NCBI GenBank assembly: GCA_964358855.1
Contig: CAYHQQ010000001.1
Coordinates: 1 to 64,000 of the forward strand
Source: UBA2396 sp038042175
GTDB taxonomy: Bacteria > Planctomycetota > Phycisphaerae > Phycisphaerales > UBA1924
Direction of reading: 5' to 3'
DNA length: 64,000 nt
Shown here: piece by piece, positions 56,595 through 64,000 of the stretch
How positions within the stretch are numbered: the stretch's first letter is position 1
Layout: each line of letters begins with the position of its first letter
Made by a program: the position numbers and the translations under genes
The notes under the pieces: model-generated
What the model was told of the DNA's origin: nothing
Databases searched by the model: none
Seen by the model: only the letters and a program-made list of their open reading frames with translations

Positions 56595-58049
56595 CTATGA
56601 GCAACCGGTCTCAAACGCGACCACGAACGCGTCGTAGTCGAAAAAGTCCACGGTGCCGTCGGCGTCAAAGTCGGCGGACTTGCCGGGGGAGCACGTGCCG
56701 CCCTCGAAGCAGGTCACGAAGGCGTCGTAGTCGAAGAAGTCGAGCGTGCCATCGGAGTTGAAGTCGGCGGGGCAAGTCGGCGTGACCAGGTCGATGGCGT
56801 ACAAGTATCCGCCGGCGCTCGAACCGGGCAGCGTCGTGGTGATGTACGCTCGCCGCCCATCCGGCGAGAACCACGGGCGGGAGAAGGGGATCATGCGGAC
56901 GCCCGCTTCATCGGGAAGCGGGATGGTCCAGAGCAGACCGCCGGTGGCGACATTGAGACCCTTGACGAATCCGGGCTCGCCGAACGTGATACGCCCGGGG
57001 GCAACGACGACATTGTTGGTGGGACTCGCCACCGGCTCGTTGAAAATGAACGAGGTCGAGTGGATCCATCGGTTTGAGCCGCTCTGATTGACCGCGTGAA
57101 TCTGCCCGAGATTCCGCATGATATAGATCGTGGCGTCGGGGCCGACGGTAGGTTGCGTGAGGATGTTGGTGGGGGGGCCGGCATCGTCGGGGTACGACCA
57201 CTGCGAGTTGCCGCTGTTCGCGTTGTACGAACGCAACCGATAGCCCTGCGAAGAACTGAAGCTGGACACAAAGACCGCTCCGGTCGCGCTGCCCGCGGCG
57301 GGCTGGAACTGTCCCACGTTCGCGTCGCCGCCGATGCGGATCCGCTGCCGCAATGATCCGTTCAGCGAGTAAGCGTAAAGCTCGCCGGTCCCCGCGGCGG
57401 TCCCAAACATGTCGAACGCGATATAGAACTGATCCGGCACCCCATTGGACTGCTGAGGGCCAAAGGTGATCGCGGCGCCGGTCTGTCCGCGTTCGTTGAA
57501 CGCGGGAGCCCCGCTGTCGTTCCAGAGCAGTTGGCCCGTTGAACCCGAGACAGAGAAGGCGCCAAGCCCGGTCAGTTCCGTCACCGCGTACACATTCCCA
57601 TCGGGTCCGACGGCGGGGCCGGCGATGATGCCTTGGGTCACGCCCGGATCGGTGAACATCCACCGCCGAGTACCGTCGGGGTTGATCGCGTGGATGCTCA
57701 CGTCCGCGCCGGCGGGGTTGCCGCCCGCGTAGATCGTCCCATCGGGTCCAAGCACGACGGGGCCCTCGGCGAGCCCGCCGGTCTGGTAGGTCCACCGAAG
57801 TTGCCCCGATGGGCCCACGGCGTACACCTTGCCTTGAACGTCCTGCACATAGACGGTTCCATCGGGCGCGACGGCTCCGTGATGTGCGGCGTAGGTGGCG
57901 GTCAGGGGCACACGCCACGCGACTGTGCCGTCGGCCAGCGCGCTGGGCACCGCCAGAGCGAACGGGATCACCAGAGCCGCAAACAGTCCCGCGGCAGACA
58001 TTCGGGGGCGCGCGACGCCAGGTAGTCGATTGAGAGAGAGTCGTGTCAT
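56595..58049 (-). CDS. Exported PQQ-like propeller protein with dockerin ending GCS
   Basis: 484 aa. AAAGGA precedes ATG 58049; the signal peptide is long (to SALADG). The body is a PQQ-type eight-bladed-like propeller with 'VAPDGTVYVQDVQGKVYAVG', 'LGPDGTIYAGGNPAG', 'VGPDGNVYAVTELTG', 'VGPDATIYIMRNLGQIHAVN' and 'SPDGRRAYITTTLPG', without quinoprotein catalytic residues. The dockerin ends ETGCS: one Ser follows the terminal Cys, so the Cys need not be the last residue. It is 11 nt upstream of the Ycf48-like gene start. Confidence 0.82.
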   Translation of the reverse strand: MTRLSLNRLPGVARPRMSAAGLFAALVIPFALAVPSALADGTVAWRVPLTATYAAHHGAVAPDGTVYVQDVQGKVYAVGPSGQLRWTYQTGGLAEGPVVLGPDGTIYAGGNPAGADVSIHAINPDGTRRWMFTDPGVTQGIIAGPAVGPDGNVYAVTELTGLGAFSVSGSTGQLLWNDSGAPAFNERGQTGAAITFGPQQSNGVPDQFYIAFDMFGTAAGTGELYAYSLNGSLRQRIRIGGDANVGQFQPAAGSATGAVFVSSFSSSQGYRLRSYNANSGNSQWSYPDDAGPPTNILTQPTVGPDATIYIMRNLGQIHAVNQSGSNRWIHSTSFIFNEPVASPTNNVVVAPGRITFGEPGFVKGLNVATGGLLWTIPLPDEAGVRMIPFSRPWFSPDGRRAYITTTLPGSSAGGYLYAIDLVTPTCPADFNSDGTLDFFDYDAFVTCFEGGTCSPGKSADFDADGTVDFFDYDAFVVAFETGCS

Positions 58050-58195
58050 GGTGGTGTTCCTTTCTGAAACGTTCGTCGTGTTGAACTTGATTGAGCCCGG
58101 GTCGCGTGGACGGCGGTGCTGGCTTTCAACCACCACACCTTGTTGAAACGAGGCCCGCTGACAACCCGCTCCACCAACCTCTGGCGTTGGCGTGT

Positions 58196-59374
58196 TTAGC
58201 ACCCCGCTTCGAATGCCACCACAAATTCGTCGTAGTCGAAGAAGTCCACGGCACTGTCGTTGTTGAAGTCCGCCGTCGCGCCGGGCGGGCAAGCCGCACC
58301 CTCGAAGCACGCGACGAAGGCGTCGTAGTCGAAGAAGTCGACCGCTCCATCGGAGTTGAAGTCCGCCGGACATTGGTTCACAATCGGGGTGAGTCGCACA
58401 GCGCCGATGGGGCCCGAAGAGCCCTCACGCGCTGCGGCAATGATCTGCCGCGCGTTGTTGATGCCGTTGGCGCCACCCGCCTGCACATACCAAGTGCCCT
58501 GGGACGGGTCGATCAGACTGCCGAGCATGAAGTAGCCATCGCCCACGAACTGCACTCCAGTCGCGGCGAAGTAGTAGTAGGTCAGTGCATCACCTCTGTC
58601 GTTGATTGATGTGGCACTGGTGGTCGAGCCGCAGCCGCCGAGAAATTCCCACCCTGCGCCCTGCCGATAGCGCATCGGAAAGGTGCTGCACCCGGAGTAG
58701 CCGGCGATGTAGCCGCAGAAATCGTTGTTGTTATTCAGGTCCGCACTCTGGAACCCCTGCCAGTTTCCCAGCGGCAACTGCACACTCACGATTTGTCCCG
58801 TGTCGAGGTCCAGGAGCCGCGGTCCCGACATGACCACACGCTGATCGTTGATCTCTCCACCCAGGAAGCCCTCCGGCAGCGGCACCAGGCCAGTGGCCGT
58901 AAACCGCACGCCCGTTGAGAGGTTCCAGCCAAAGAAGCCAGAACCACCAACAATGTCGCCGATGTTGTTGATCGCGTATGCCGCGCTGTAGGGATTACCG
59001 GGCAAGGTGCCGAGGACTTCAACTTCGTATCCGCTGGGCGTCGGCCTCCAGACCGCGGCGGTCGGCTGCGAGATGACATACTGGTTCGGGCAGACCGAGC
59101 CGACGATCACCCCGGCGTCATTGATGTCGTGCGCACGTGAGGTCTGCATGCCCGGCGGCAGCGGCAACACCTCAAAGGGTTGCCCGTTGTGCGACACGCC
59201 GGCCAGCAACGATGTGCCGTCGGGCGACATGTTCCCGCACGCATCTCCTCTCTCGTTGAGCGAGGTCGCGGTCCAGCCAGCGCCGAGAAACTCGACGCGG
59301 TAGGTTGGAACATCGGCGTGCACAGCAAGCGAGGGGAGTGTCATTGCCAAAGCGATCATGGTCGACCTGTTCAC
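58196..59374 (-). CDS. Exported HAF-repeat protein with GC dockerin (paralogue A)
   Basis: 392 aa from GTG 59374 (AGGAG 6 nt upstream). Signal peptide RSTMIALAMTLPSLAVHA. HAF-type repeats: 'WTATSLNERGDACGNMSPDG', 'AHDINDAGVIVGSVCPNQ', 'AAYAINNIGDIVGGSGFFG', 'SADLNNNNDFCGYIAGYSG', 'SATSINDRGDALTYYYF'. It is about 91% identical by eye over its ectodomain to the gene at 62811-63989. The dockerin is 'CPADFNSDGAVDF ... CFEGAACPPG' and ends EAGC. Exact function unknown. Confidence 0.84.
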   Translation of the reverse strand: MNRSTMIALAMTLPSLAVHADVPTYRVEFLGAGWTATSLNERGDACGNMSPDGTSLLAGVSHNGQPFEVLPLPPGMQTSRAHDINDAGVIVGSVCPNQYVISQPTAAVWRPTPSGYEVEVLGTLPGNPYSAAYAINNIGDIVGGSGFFGWNLSTGVRFTATGLVPLPEGFLGGEINDQRVVMSGPRLLDLDTGQIVSVQLPLGNWQGFQSADLNNNNDFCGYIAGYSGCSTFPMRYRQGAGWEFLGGCGSTTSATSINDRGDALTYYYFAATGVQFVGDGYFMLGSLIDPSQGTWYVQAGGANGINNARQIIAAAREGSSGPIGAVRLTPIVNQCPADFNSDGAVDFFDYDAFVACFEGAACPPGATADFNNDSAVDFFDYDEFVVAFEAGC

Positions 59375-59515
59375 GTGCGTCTCCTTTGTTTGGTTAGGAC
59401 TGGTGCGAGTGCGGATCTTCATGGGCATGGGCCCTGGTGTTGATGAAATCGATCGAGATCGAACGAACACCGGCAGTCACGTCTCGGCGACCGCCGGCGG
59501 GAAAAGGGCAGGATC

Positions 59516-62500
59516 TCAGCACCCGGCCTCGAAGGTGACCACGAAGGCGTCGTAGTCGAAGAAGTCGATGGTGCCGTCGGCATCGAAGTCGGCGGATTTC
59601 CCGTCAGGGCACGCGCCGCCCTCGAAGCAGGTCACAAACGCGTCGTAGTCGAAGAAGTCGACGGTGCCGTCGGCGTCGAAGTCGGCGGGGCACTCCTGGG
59701 GCCAATCGCCCGAAAGAACCGAAACTACCCTATGTGTACCGTCAGAAGTCACCTGGAACCGCGAGTCACGCGCGATGACTCGCACTCGCACGTCGGCGAT
59801 GCCGGTGCTAGCGGGCAGTTGCCAGTTGTATGCTCGCGTCGTGCCCGGAAGATCAAGAGCGAAGGCGTGCCAAGACTCGCCGGCGTCGTAACTGGCGTGC
59901 AGGTCGAACGAGCGAAGTCCGTGATCATCACTGGCGGTCCACAGGATGGGGATGATCGTGCCGCCCGCGTGCGTCGAGCCTGCGGCCGGTGAAGTCATGC
60001 TGACCTGCGGCGGCTCATCGCCGAACCCAACCTGCGGGCGGATGGAGAAGTACGGGCTGTAGTGCGGCTCGCCGAGCCAGAGAACGACGTACCGTGCCAG
60101 GTCGGTGCTGACGGCGGGCATGGTGTTGAAGTCGTGCACGAGCCCGGCCGAACCCATGGGCTGCATGTCGTGGGGCAGGTCGTCGATGTGCAGTTGGGCC
60201 TCGATGGTCGAGGTGATGGAGAGCTCCACATCGAAATTCTCCCCGACGCGGTACCCGCCGGAAAGGTCGGTCAGGAAGTTGATGTCGAGGGCCTGGTCCT
60301 CGCCGATGGTCAGGTGGTAGTCGTCGAAGCCCTCCTGACCGGCGTTGTCCACCGTGACGATGCGGTACACCTGCGATGCCTGCCCGTCCGGCGTGATCGT
60401 CAGTTCCACGCTGCGAGCGTCCGGCGGGATGTCGGGGATCACGGTGACCGGGTCACGGAAGCCGTAGACGGGGAGGTTCTCAAGCCGCTGCGACACGATC
60501 GGGCCGTCGTCACGGGCGTCCCAGTGGAGGATGATTTTGGTGCCCGGGCGCAGCCGGCGCTGGTAGGCGACCTGCTTCACGCGCACGACGGGCGGGTGAT
60601 CGTCGAAGTCCACGGGCGCGGTACGGAACGGGGTCACGTCGACGGCGAAGCTCGCGGATTGCCCCGTGCCGCCCGGATTTCCCGGGGCGGTCGGGCCCGA
60701 CGGCGAGTCCCACCACGCGTTCTGCATCGAGCTGGGGTTCAGGTAGGGCGCCTCGACCACGACACCCTGGCCGTTGCCCTCGAAGGCGTTCTCGTTCTGT
60801 GCGCCGTACTCGTAGACGACACCCTCGGCGCCGGGCCCCTGGGAGCCGCCCCAGATCGCGTGAGCGGCGATACCGTTATTGATGAAGCGTGTCTTGCCGA
60901 TGTTGACGCCGCAGTAATCGCCGCTGCGAACGCCCTCCCCGCTGTTCGTGATCGTGCAGTCGTGCAGAGAAAAGAGCGTGTCCACGCCGCCGACGGCCAG
61001 CTCGCCGCCGTCGAAGACGGCGTTGCGGATGATGAGCGGCGGGTTGTTGGAGGTCTGGAACGTCAGCCACGGCTGTCCCGGCACGGCCTGCACGAACCGG
61101 ACGGGTGCTTCGGGCGATCCGAGCACTTCGAAGCGGGCGCCGCCCTGGAATGACAGGTATGTCCCGGGGTCCATCTCGATGGTGGTGCCGGGGAGGCAAC
61201 GGACCCGCGGGTCGAACTGTTGCCCTTCGGTGAATCCGGCCCAGAGCCGGTACGGCACGCTCATGGGCGGGAGCGTCATCGGGCCGACGATATCGAGCGC
61301 CTGAAGCGAGCCGGTGAAGTAGACCCGGTTGCTGGTATTGCCCGTGGCGGGGATGCTGCTGTCGGGGGTGAGCCCGCCGCCTCGCAGGGAGACGGCCGCG
61401 AAGTTGTTGGTGAACGCGTTGTCAGCTCCGATCCGCGTGTCGTAGCCGTCCAGTTCAAGCGGCGCGACCACGGGCGAGTTCCGGAACGTGTTCCCATCGA
61501 TCGTTGCGGTCTGCGCGATCGGGAACCGGACGACGTTCAACCGGCTGTTGTCAAAGTCGCAGCCGCTCACCTTGAAGATAGTGTCATCGAACTCGGCGAT
61601 CGCGTTGTGGAACGAACAGTTCTCCAGGACCACGGTCGCGTACCGAGCGCCGACCCGGGGCACCTGGTAGAGCACGTCGGTATCGCTGAACCAGTCGATC
61701 GGCGCCTGGCGCGAGAACGCACTGTCGCGGATGGTGAGAATCGCGCTCTGCCCGGCGCCGATGCTGACGTCGGAGTCTACATGATCCGCGGTGATCGATC
61801 CGGCGTTGCCGACGGTGATGAGTTGGTTGGAACCGACGCCGATGCTGGGCACCTGGGTCGTGTTGACGCCCCGGCGCAGCACGACCGGCGTCCCAGCCGT
61901 CCCCTCGAAGCGCAGGGTGCCCCCGGCCACGAGGATCTCCGGGCCGGTGAACAGCGGCGTGTTAAAGTCGAAGTCGATCGCGACGCCCGCGTCGATGATG
62001 AGCGTCCCATCGCGCGGGATCACCTGCTGGTTCACCAGGTGAATCGGGCTCATCGCCGTCGTCCAGTGAACCGTCTCGCCCGGCTGCGGCACGCGCGGCG
62101 TGTTGGAGTCCCCATCCAGCGACACCTCGTCCACCTCGAAATCAAGCGCCGTACCAGAGAAGCCTCCGTTGATTGTCCCCGACCAGCGGATCGCCACCCG
62201 CCCATTTCCCGGCAAGAGCCCCTGAAGTTCGTCCCACGCCGTGAGTGAGCCGTTTGAGTTCGTGTCGAGAACGACGGTGAAATCACCGACGCTGCTGGTC
62301 GTGCTTCCCGTCGCGATTCCCCCGCTGGGCGAGTAGCGCAGTTGGATTGAACCCGCGATCGGAAACCCGGACGTGAACCCCCGCACATGAGTCGAGATGA
62401 TCTGCCCCGCGGACTGACCGGCCAGCGCCGGCAAAATCATCCACTGCGAATACGCGCGTGTGCCGAACGGCGGCACCGAGATCCCCGCCGTCAAGTACCC

Positions 62501-62746
62501 GGTCCCTTCCCACGCCGCGGGCTGCCCGGCGTGCCACGGACCCTGCTGCCAGAAATTGTGCGACAGCCCGGCGTCGAAGAAATGCGGGAACGCCCATCCC
62601 GCCGCCAGCAAGCCCGACGGTCCGGCGACTCCCGCCGCGCCGACAGAATCCAAACTGTTGAAGTACACCGGCTGCGCGCCGACGGGGGAAACAGTCGCCA
62701 TGACGGTGAGTGCCGCGAACTTTCCAATGAATCCTAGATGCGTCAT
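59516..62746 (-). CDS. Exported right-handed beta-helix protein with GC dockerin
   Basis: 1076 aa, the largest of the island. GGAG 7 nt before ATG 62746; signal peptide MTHLGFIGKFAALTVMATVS. After an N-terminal sandwich domain (ALDFEVDEVSLDGDSNTPRV) comes a long region of parallel beta-helix coils: 'GTLIIDAGVAIDFDFNTPLF', 'ATVVLENCSFHNAIAEFDDT', 'CDFDNSRLNVVRF', 'LIIRNAVFDGGELAVGG', 'LFSLHDCTITNSGEGVRSGD'. Ig-like or cadherin-like domains follow (YQRRLRPGTKIILHWDARDD; 'GTIIPILWTASDDHGLRSFD'). The dockerin contains 'CPDGKSADF' and ends EAGC. It lies between the two HAF paralogues. Catalytic residues for polysaccharide cleavage are not recognised. Confidence 0.82.
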   Translation of the reverse strand: MTHLGFIGKFAALTVMATVSPVGAQPVYFNSLDSVGAAGVAGPSGLLAAGWAFPHFFDAGLSHNFWQQGPWHAGQPAAWEGTGYLTAGISVPPFGTRAYSQWMILPALAGQSAGQIISTHVRGFTSGFPIAGSIQLRYSPSGGIATGSTTSSVGDFTVVLDTNSNGSLTAWDELQGLLPGNGRVAIRWSGTINGGFSGTALDFEVDEVSLDGDSNTPRVPQPGETVHWTTAMSPIHLVNQQVIPRDGTLIIDAGVAIDFDFNTPLFTGPEILVAGGTLRFEGTAGTPVVLRRGVNTTQVPSIGVGSNQLITVGNAGSITADHVDSDVSIGAGQSAILTIRDSAFSRQAPIDWFSDTDVLYQVPRVGARYATVVLENCSFHNAIAEFDDTIFKVSGCDFDNSRLNVVRFPIAQTATIDGNTFRNSPVVAPLELDGYDTRIGADNAFTNNFAAVSLRGGGLTPDSSIPATGNTSNRVYFTGSLQALDIVGPMTLPPMSVPYRLWAGFTEGQQFDPRVRCLPGTTIEMDPGTYLSFQGGARFEVLGSPEAPVRFVQAVPGQPWLTFQTSNNPPLIIRNAVFDGGELAVGGVDTLFSLHDCTITNSGEGVRSGDYCGVNIGKTRFINNGIAAHAIWGGSQGPGAEGVVYEYGAQNENAFEGNGQGVVVEAPYLNPSSMQNAWWDSPSGPTAPGNPGGTGQSASFAVDVTPFRTAPVDFDDHPPVVRVKQVAYQRRLRPGTKIILHWDARDDGPIVSQRLENLPVYGFRDPVTVIPDIPPDARSVELTITPDGQASQVYRIVTVDNAGQEGFDDYHLTIGEDQALDINFLTDLSGGYRVGENFDVELSITSTIEAQLHIDDLPHDMQPMGSAGLVHDFNTMPAVSTDLARYVVLWLGEPHYSPYFSIRPQVGFGDEPPQVSMTSPAAGSTHAGGTIIPILWTASDDHGLRSFDLHASYDAGESWHAFALDLPGTTRAYNWQLPASTGIADVRVRVIARDSRFQVTSDGTHRVVSVLSGDWPQECPADFDADGTVDFFDYDAFVTCFEGGACPDGKSADFDADGTIDFFDYDAFVVTFEAGC

Positions 62747-62810
62747 TGACTTCTCCAGAAAAGCGTTGCCTGAAACTTTGGCCTGACCCGCGAGATTCAC
62801 TTGTTTCATC

Positions 62811-63989
62811 TCAACACCCGCGCTCAAACGCCGTCACAAAGTCGTCATAGTCAAAGAAGTCGATCGCGGTGTCGTGGTTGAAGTCGGCATCGATGCCCGG
62901 CGGACACGCGCCGCCCTCGAAGCAGGTCACAAACGCGTCGTAGTCGAAGAAGTCGACGGTGCCGTCGGCGTCAAAGTCGGCGGGGCATCCGCTTGCAATC
63001 GGGGTGAGTCGCACGGCGCCGATCGGGCCCGAAGCGCCCGCGCGGGCCGCCGCGATGATCTGCCGCGCGTTGTTGATGCCGTTGGCGCCACCTGCCTGCA
63101 CATACCAAACGCCCTGGGACGGATCGATCAGGCTGCCGAGCATGAAATAGCCTTCGTCCACGAACTGCACGCCGGTGGCGGCGAAGTAGTAGTACGTCAG
63201 GGCATCGCCTCTGTCGTTGATCGAGGTGGCGCTGGTCGTGGAGCCGCAGCCGCCGAGAAACTCCCACCCCGCGCCCTGCCGATAGCGGATTGGGAAGGTG
63301 CTGCATCCGGAGTAGCCGGCGATGTAGCCGCAGAAATCGTTGTTGTTATTCAGATCCGCGCTCTGGAAGCCCTGCCAGGTCCCCGGGGGCAATGGCACGC
63401 TCACAATTTGTCCAGTGTCGAGGTCCAAGAGCCGCGGTCCCGACATCACCACGCGTTGATCGTTGATCTCTCCACCCAGGAAGCCCTCTGGCAGCGGTAC
63501 GAGTCCGTCGGGCGTGAACCTCACGCCGGTTGAGAGGTTCCAGCCAAAGAATCCAGAACCACCGACAATGTCGCCCAGGTTGTTGATCGCGTAGGCCGCG
63601 CTGTAGGGATTTCCCGGCAAGGTGCCCAGAACCTCCACTTCGTATCCGTTGGGGGTGGGCCTCCAGATGGCGGCGGTCGGCTGCGAGATGACGTACTGGT
63701 TCGGGCACACCGAGCCGACGATGACGCCGGCGTCATTGATGTCGTGCGCCCGGGAGGTCTGCATGCCCGGCGGGAGCGGCAGCACCTGGAAGGGTTGCCC
63801 GTTGTACGACACGCCGGCCAGCAACGATGTGCCGTCGGGTGACATGCTCCCGCAGGCGTCTCCCTTCTCGTTGAGCGACGTCGCGGTCCAGCCGTCGCCG
63901 AGATATTCGACGCGGTAGCCTGGCACATCGGCAAGAACGGCAATCGCGGGGAGTGCCATCGCCAAGGCCATGATGGTCGATCGGTTCAT
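62811..63989 (-). CDS. Exported HAF-repeat protein with GC dockerin (paralogue B)
   Basis: 392 aa from ATG 63989; AGGAG is visible at 63996-64000, right at the window edge. Signal peptide RSTIMALAMALPAIAVLA. Same HAF repeat order and length as paralogue A (58196-59374). The upstream sequence and ATG in place of GTG differ slightly. The dockerin, 'CPADFDADGTVDF ... CFEGGACPPG', ends ERGC and differs from that of paralogue A at 13 of 58 positions by eye, although the ectodomains differ at only about 30 of 334. Confidence 0.85.
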   Translation of the reverse strand: MNRSTIMALAMALPAIAVLADVPGYRVEYLGDGWTATSLNEKGDACGSMSPDGTSLLAGVSYNGQPFQVLPLPPGMQTSRAHDINDAGVIVGSVCPNQYVISQPTAAIWRPTPNGYEVEVLGTLPGNPYSAAYAINNLGDIVGGSGFFGWNLSTGVRFTPDGLVPLPEGFLGGEINDQRVVMSGPRLLDLDTGQIVSVPLPPGTWQGFQSADLNNNNDFCGYIAGYSGCSTFPIRYRQGAGWEFLGGCGSTTSATSINDRGDALTYYYFAATGVQFVDEGYFMLGSLIDPSQGVWYVQAGGANGINNARQIIAAARAGASGPIGAVRLTPIASGCPADFDADGTVDFFDYDAFVTCFEGGACPPGIDADFNHDTAIDFFDYDDFVTAFERGC

Positions 63990-64000
63990 TGACGTCTCCT

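Larger units (their letters stand above)
38376..63989 (-). other. Island of fifteen consecutive GC-dockerin protein genes
   Basis: All fifteen genes lie on the minus strand, are separated by about 11-300 bp and encode signal-peptide proteins that share only their last about 58 residues. Consensus: C-x-ADF-D-x-DGTVDFFDYDAFV-x-CFEG-x-x-CPPG, followed by a second ADF-D-x-DGTVDFFDYDAFV unit and a final F-E-x-G-C. Asp positions 1,3,5,9,12 in each loop match the type I dockerin Ca loop. Cys are at module positions 1, 22, 28 and 58. The island runs to the right window edge and probably continues. Intrinsic terminators at 50211 and 52275 divide it into at least three transcription units. Confidence 0.85.

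Noticed and set aside
38390..63000. Regularly repeated about 50-nt blocks that look like a CRISPR array at first sight
   Set aside because: Spacing is bimodal (about 90 nt within a gene, 0.6-3.2 kb between genes), the blocks are coding for the dockerin Ca loop in frame, and no cas genes are present.
1..64000. Insertion sequences, integrases, prophage or conjugation genes
   Set aside because: No transposase, integrase or phage structural operon was recognised; the only S74 domain is on a signal-peptide protein outside any phage context.

Overview
The window looks like chromosomal DNA of a high-GC planctomycete, most likely of the Phycisphaerae/Phycisphaerales. The main evidence is a run of exported proteins that all end in a paired Ca-binding repeat built on 'DFFDYDAF' and finish with Gly-Cys (the 'GC-type dockerin' arrangement typical of that group). 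Supporting signs are an ECF sigma factor followed directly by a membrane Ser/Thr kinase with a WD40-like sensor half, a TIGR02206-type membrane protein with a zinc-ribbon tail, and families of short palindromic intergenic repeats. This assignment rests on reading the sequence only; no database search was run.

Layout. 1-11 kb (+ strand): tail of a DUF4139 protein, heme O synthase (ctaB/cyoE), RlmN rRNA methylase, a TIGR02206 membrane protein coupled to an undecaprenyl-phosphate sugar-1-P transferase, an O-antigen ligase/TPR protein and fusA. 11-21.5 kb (mostly - strand): an exported PPC/S74-chaperone protein, a double thioredoxin-fold protein, a xylB-galK operon divergent from a PQQ sugar dehydrogenase, a TPR-YggX fusion with small conserved partners, two small membrane proteins and a protein whose reading frame has absorbed palindromic repeats. 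21.7-38.3 kb (mostly + strand): ECF sigma factor and kinase, NAD kinase, Nudix hydrolase, recG, a CBM9-like protein, a Tat-exported phosphoesterase, then PspA, an AAA+ ATPase and a SYLF lipoprotein. A lone dockerin gene lies on the - strand at 26.3-28.6 kb. 38.4-64 kb: fifteen consecutive - strand genes encoding exported proteins with very different ectodomains (metalloprotease, beta-propellers, HAF repeats, Ig-like, DUF1566-like, FG-GAP, Ycf48/BNR-like, beta-helix) but the same C-terminal 2x Ca-loop, Cys-framed module. The island continues to the window edge.

The most interesting system is this island of sixteen (15 contiguous plus 1) GC-dockerin proteins: a shared C-terminal module apparently used as a common surface tag on interchangeable ectodomains. 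Two nearly identical HAF paralogues flank a beta-helix protein. In one family member the two inner cysteines are lost together, which suggests how the disulfides pair. A second theme is expression. Many housekeeping starts have a TANNNT hexamer 5-7 nt upstream and no Shine-Dalgarno, which suggests leaderless transcripts, whereas most secreted-protein genes have clear GGAG-type ribosome binding sites.

Start codons were chosen from Shine-Dalgarno sites, -10-like boxes, signal peptides and family lengths; each choice is explained in its entry.
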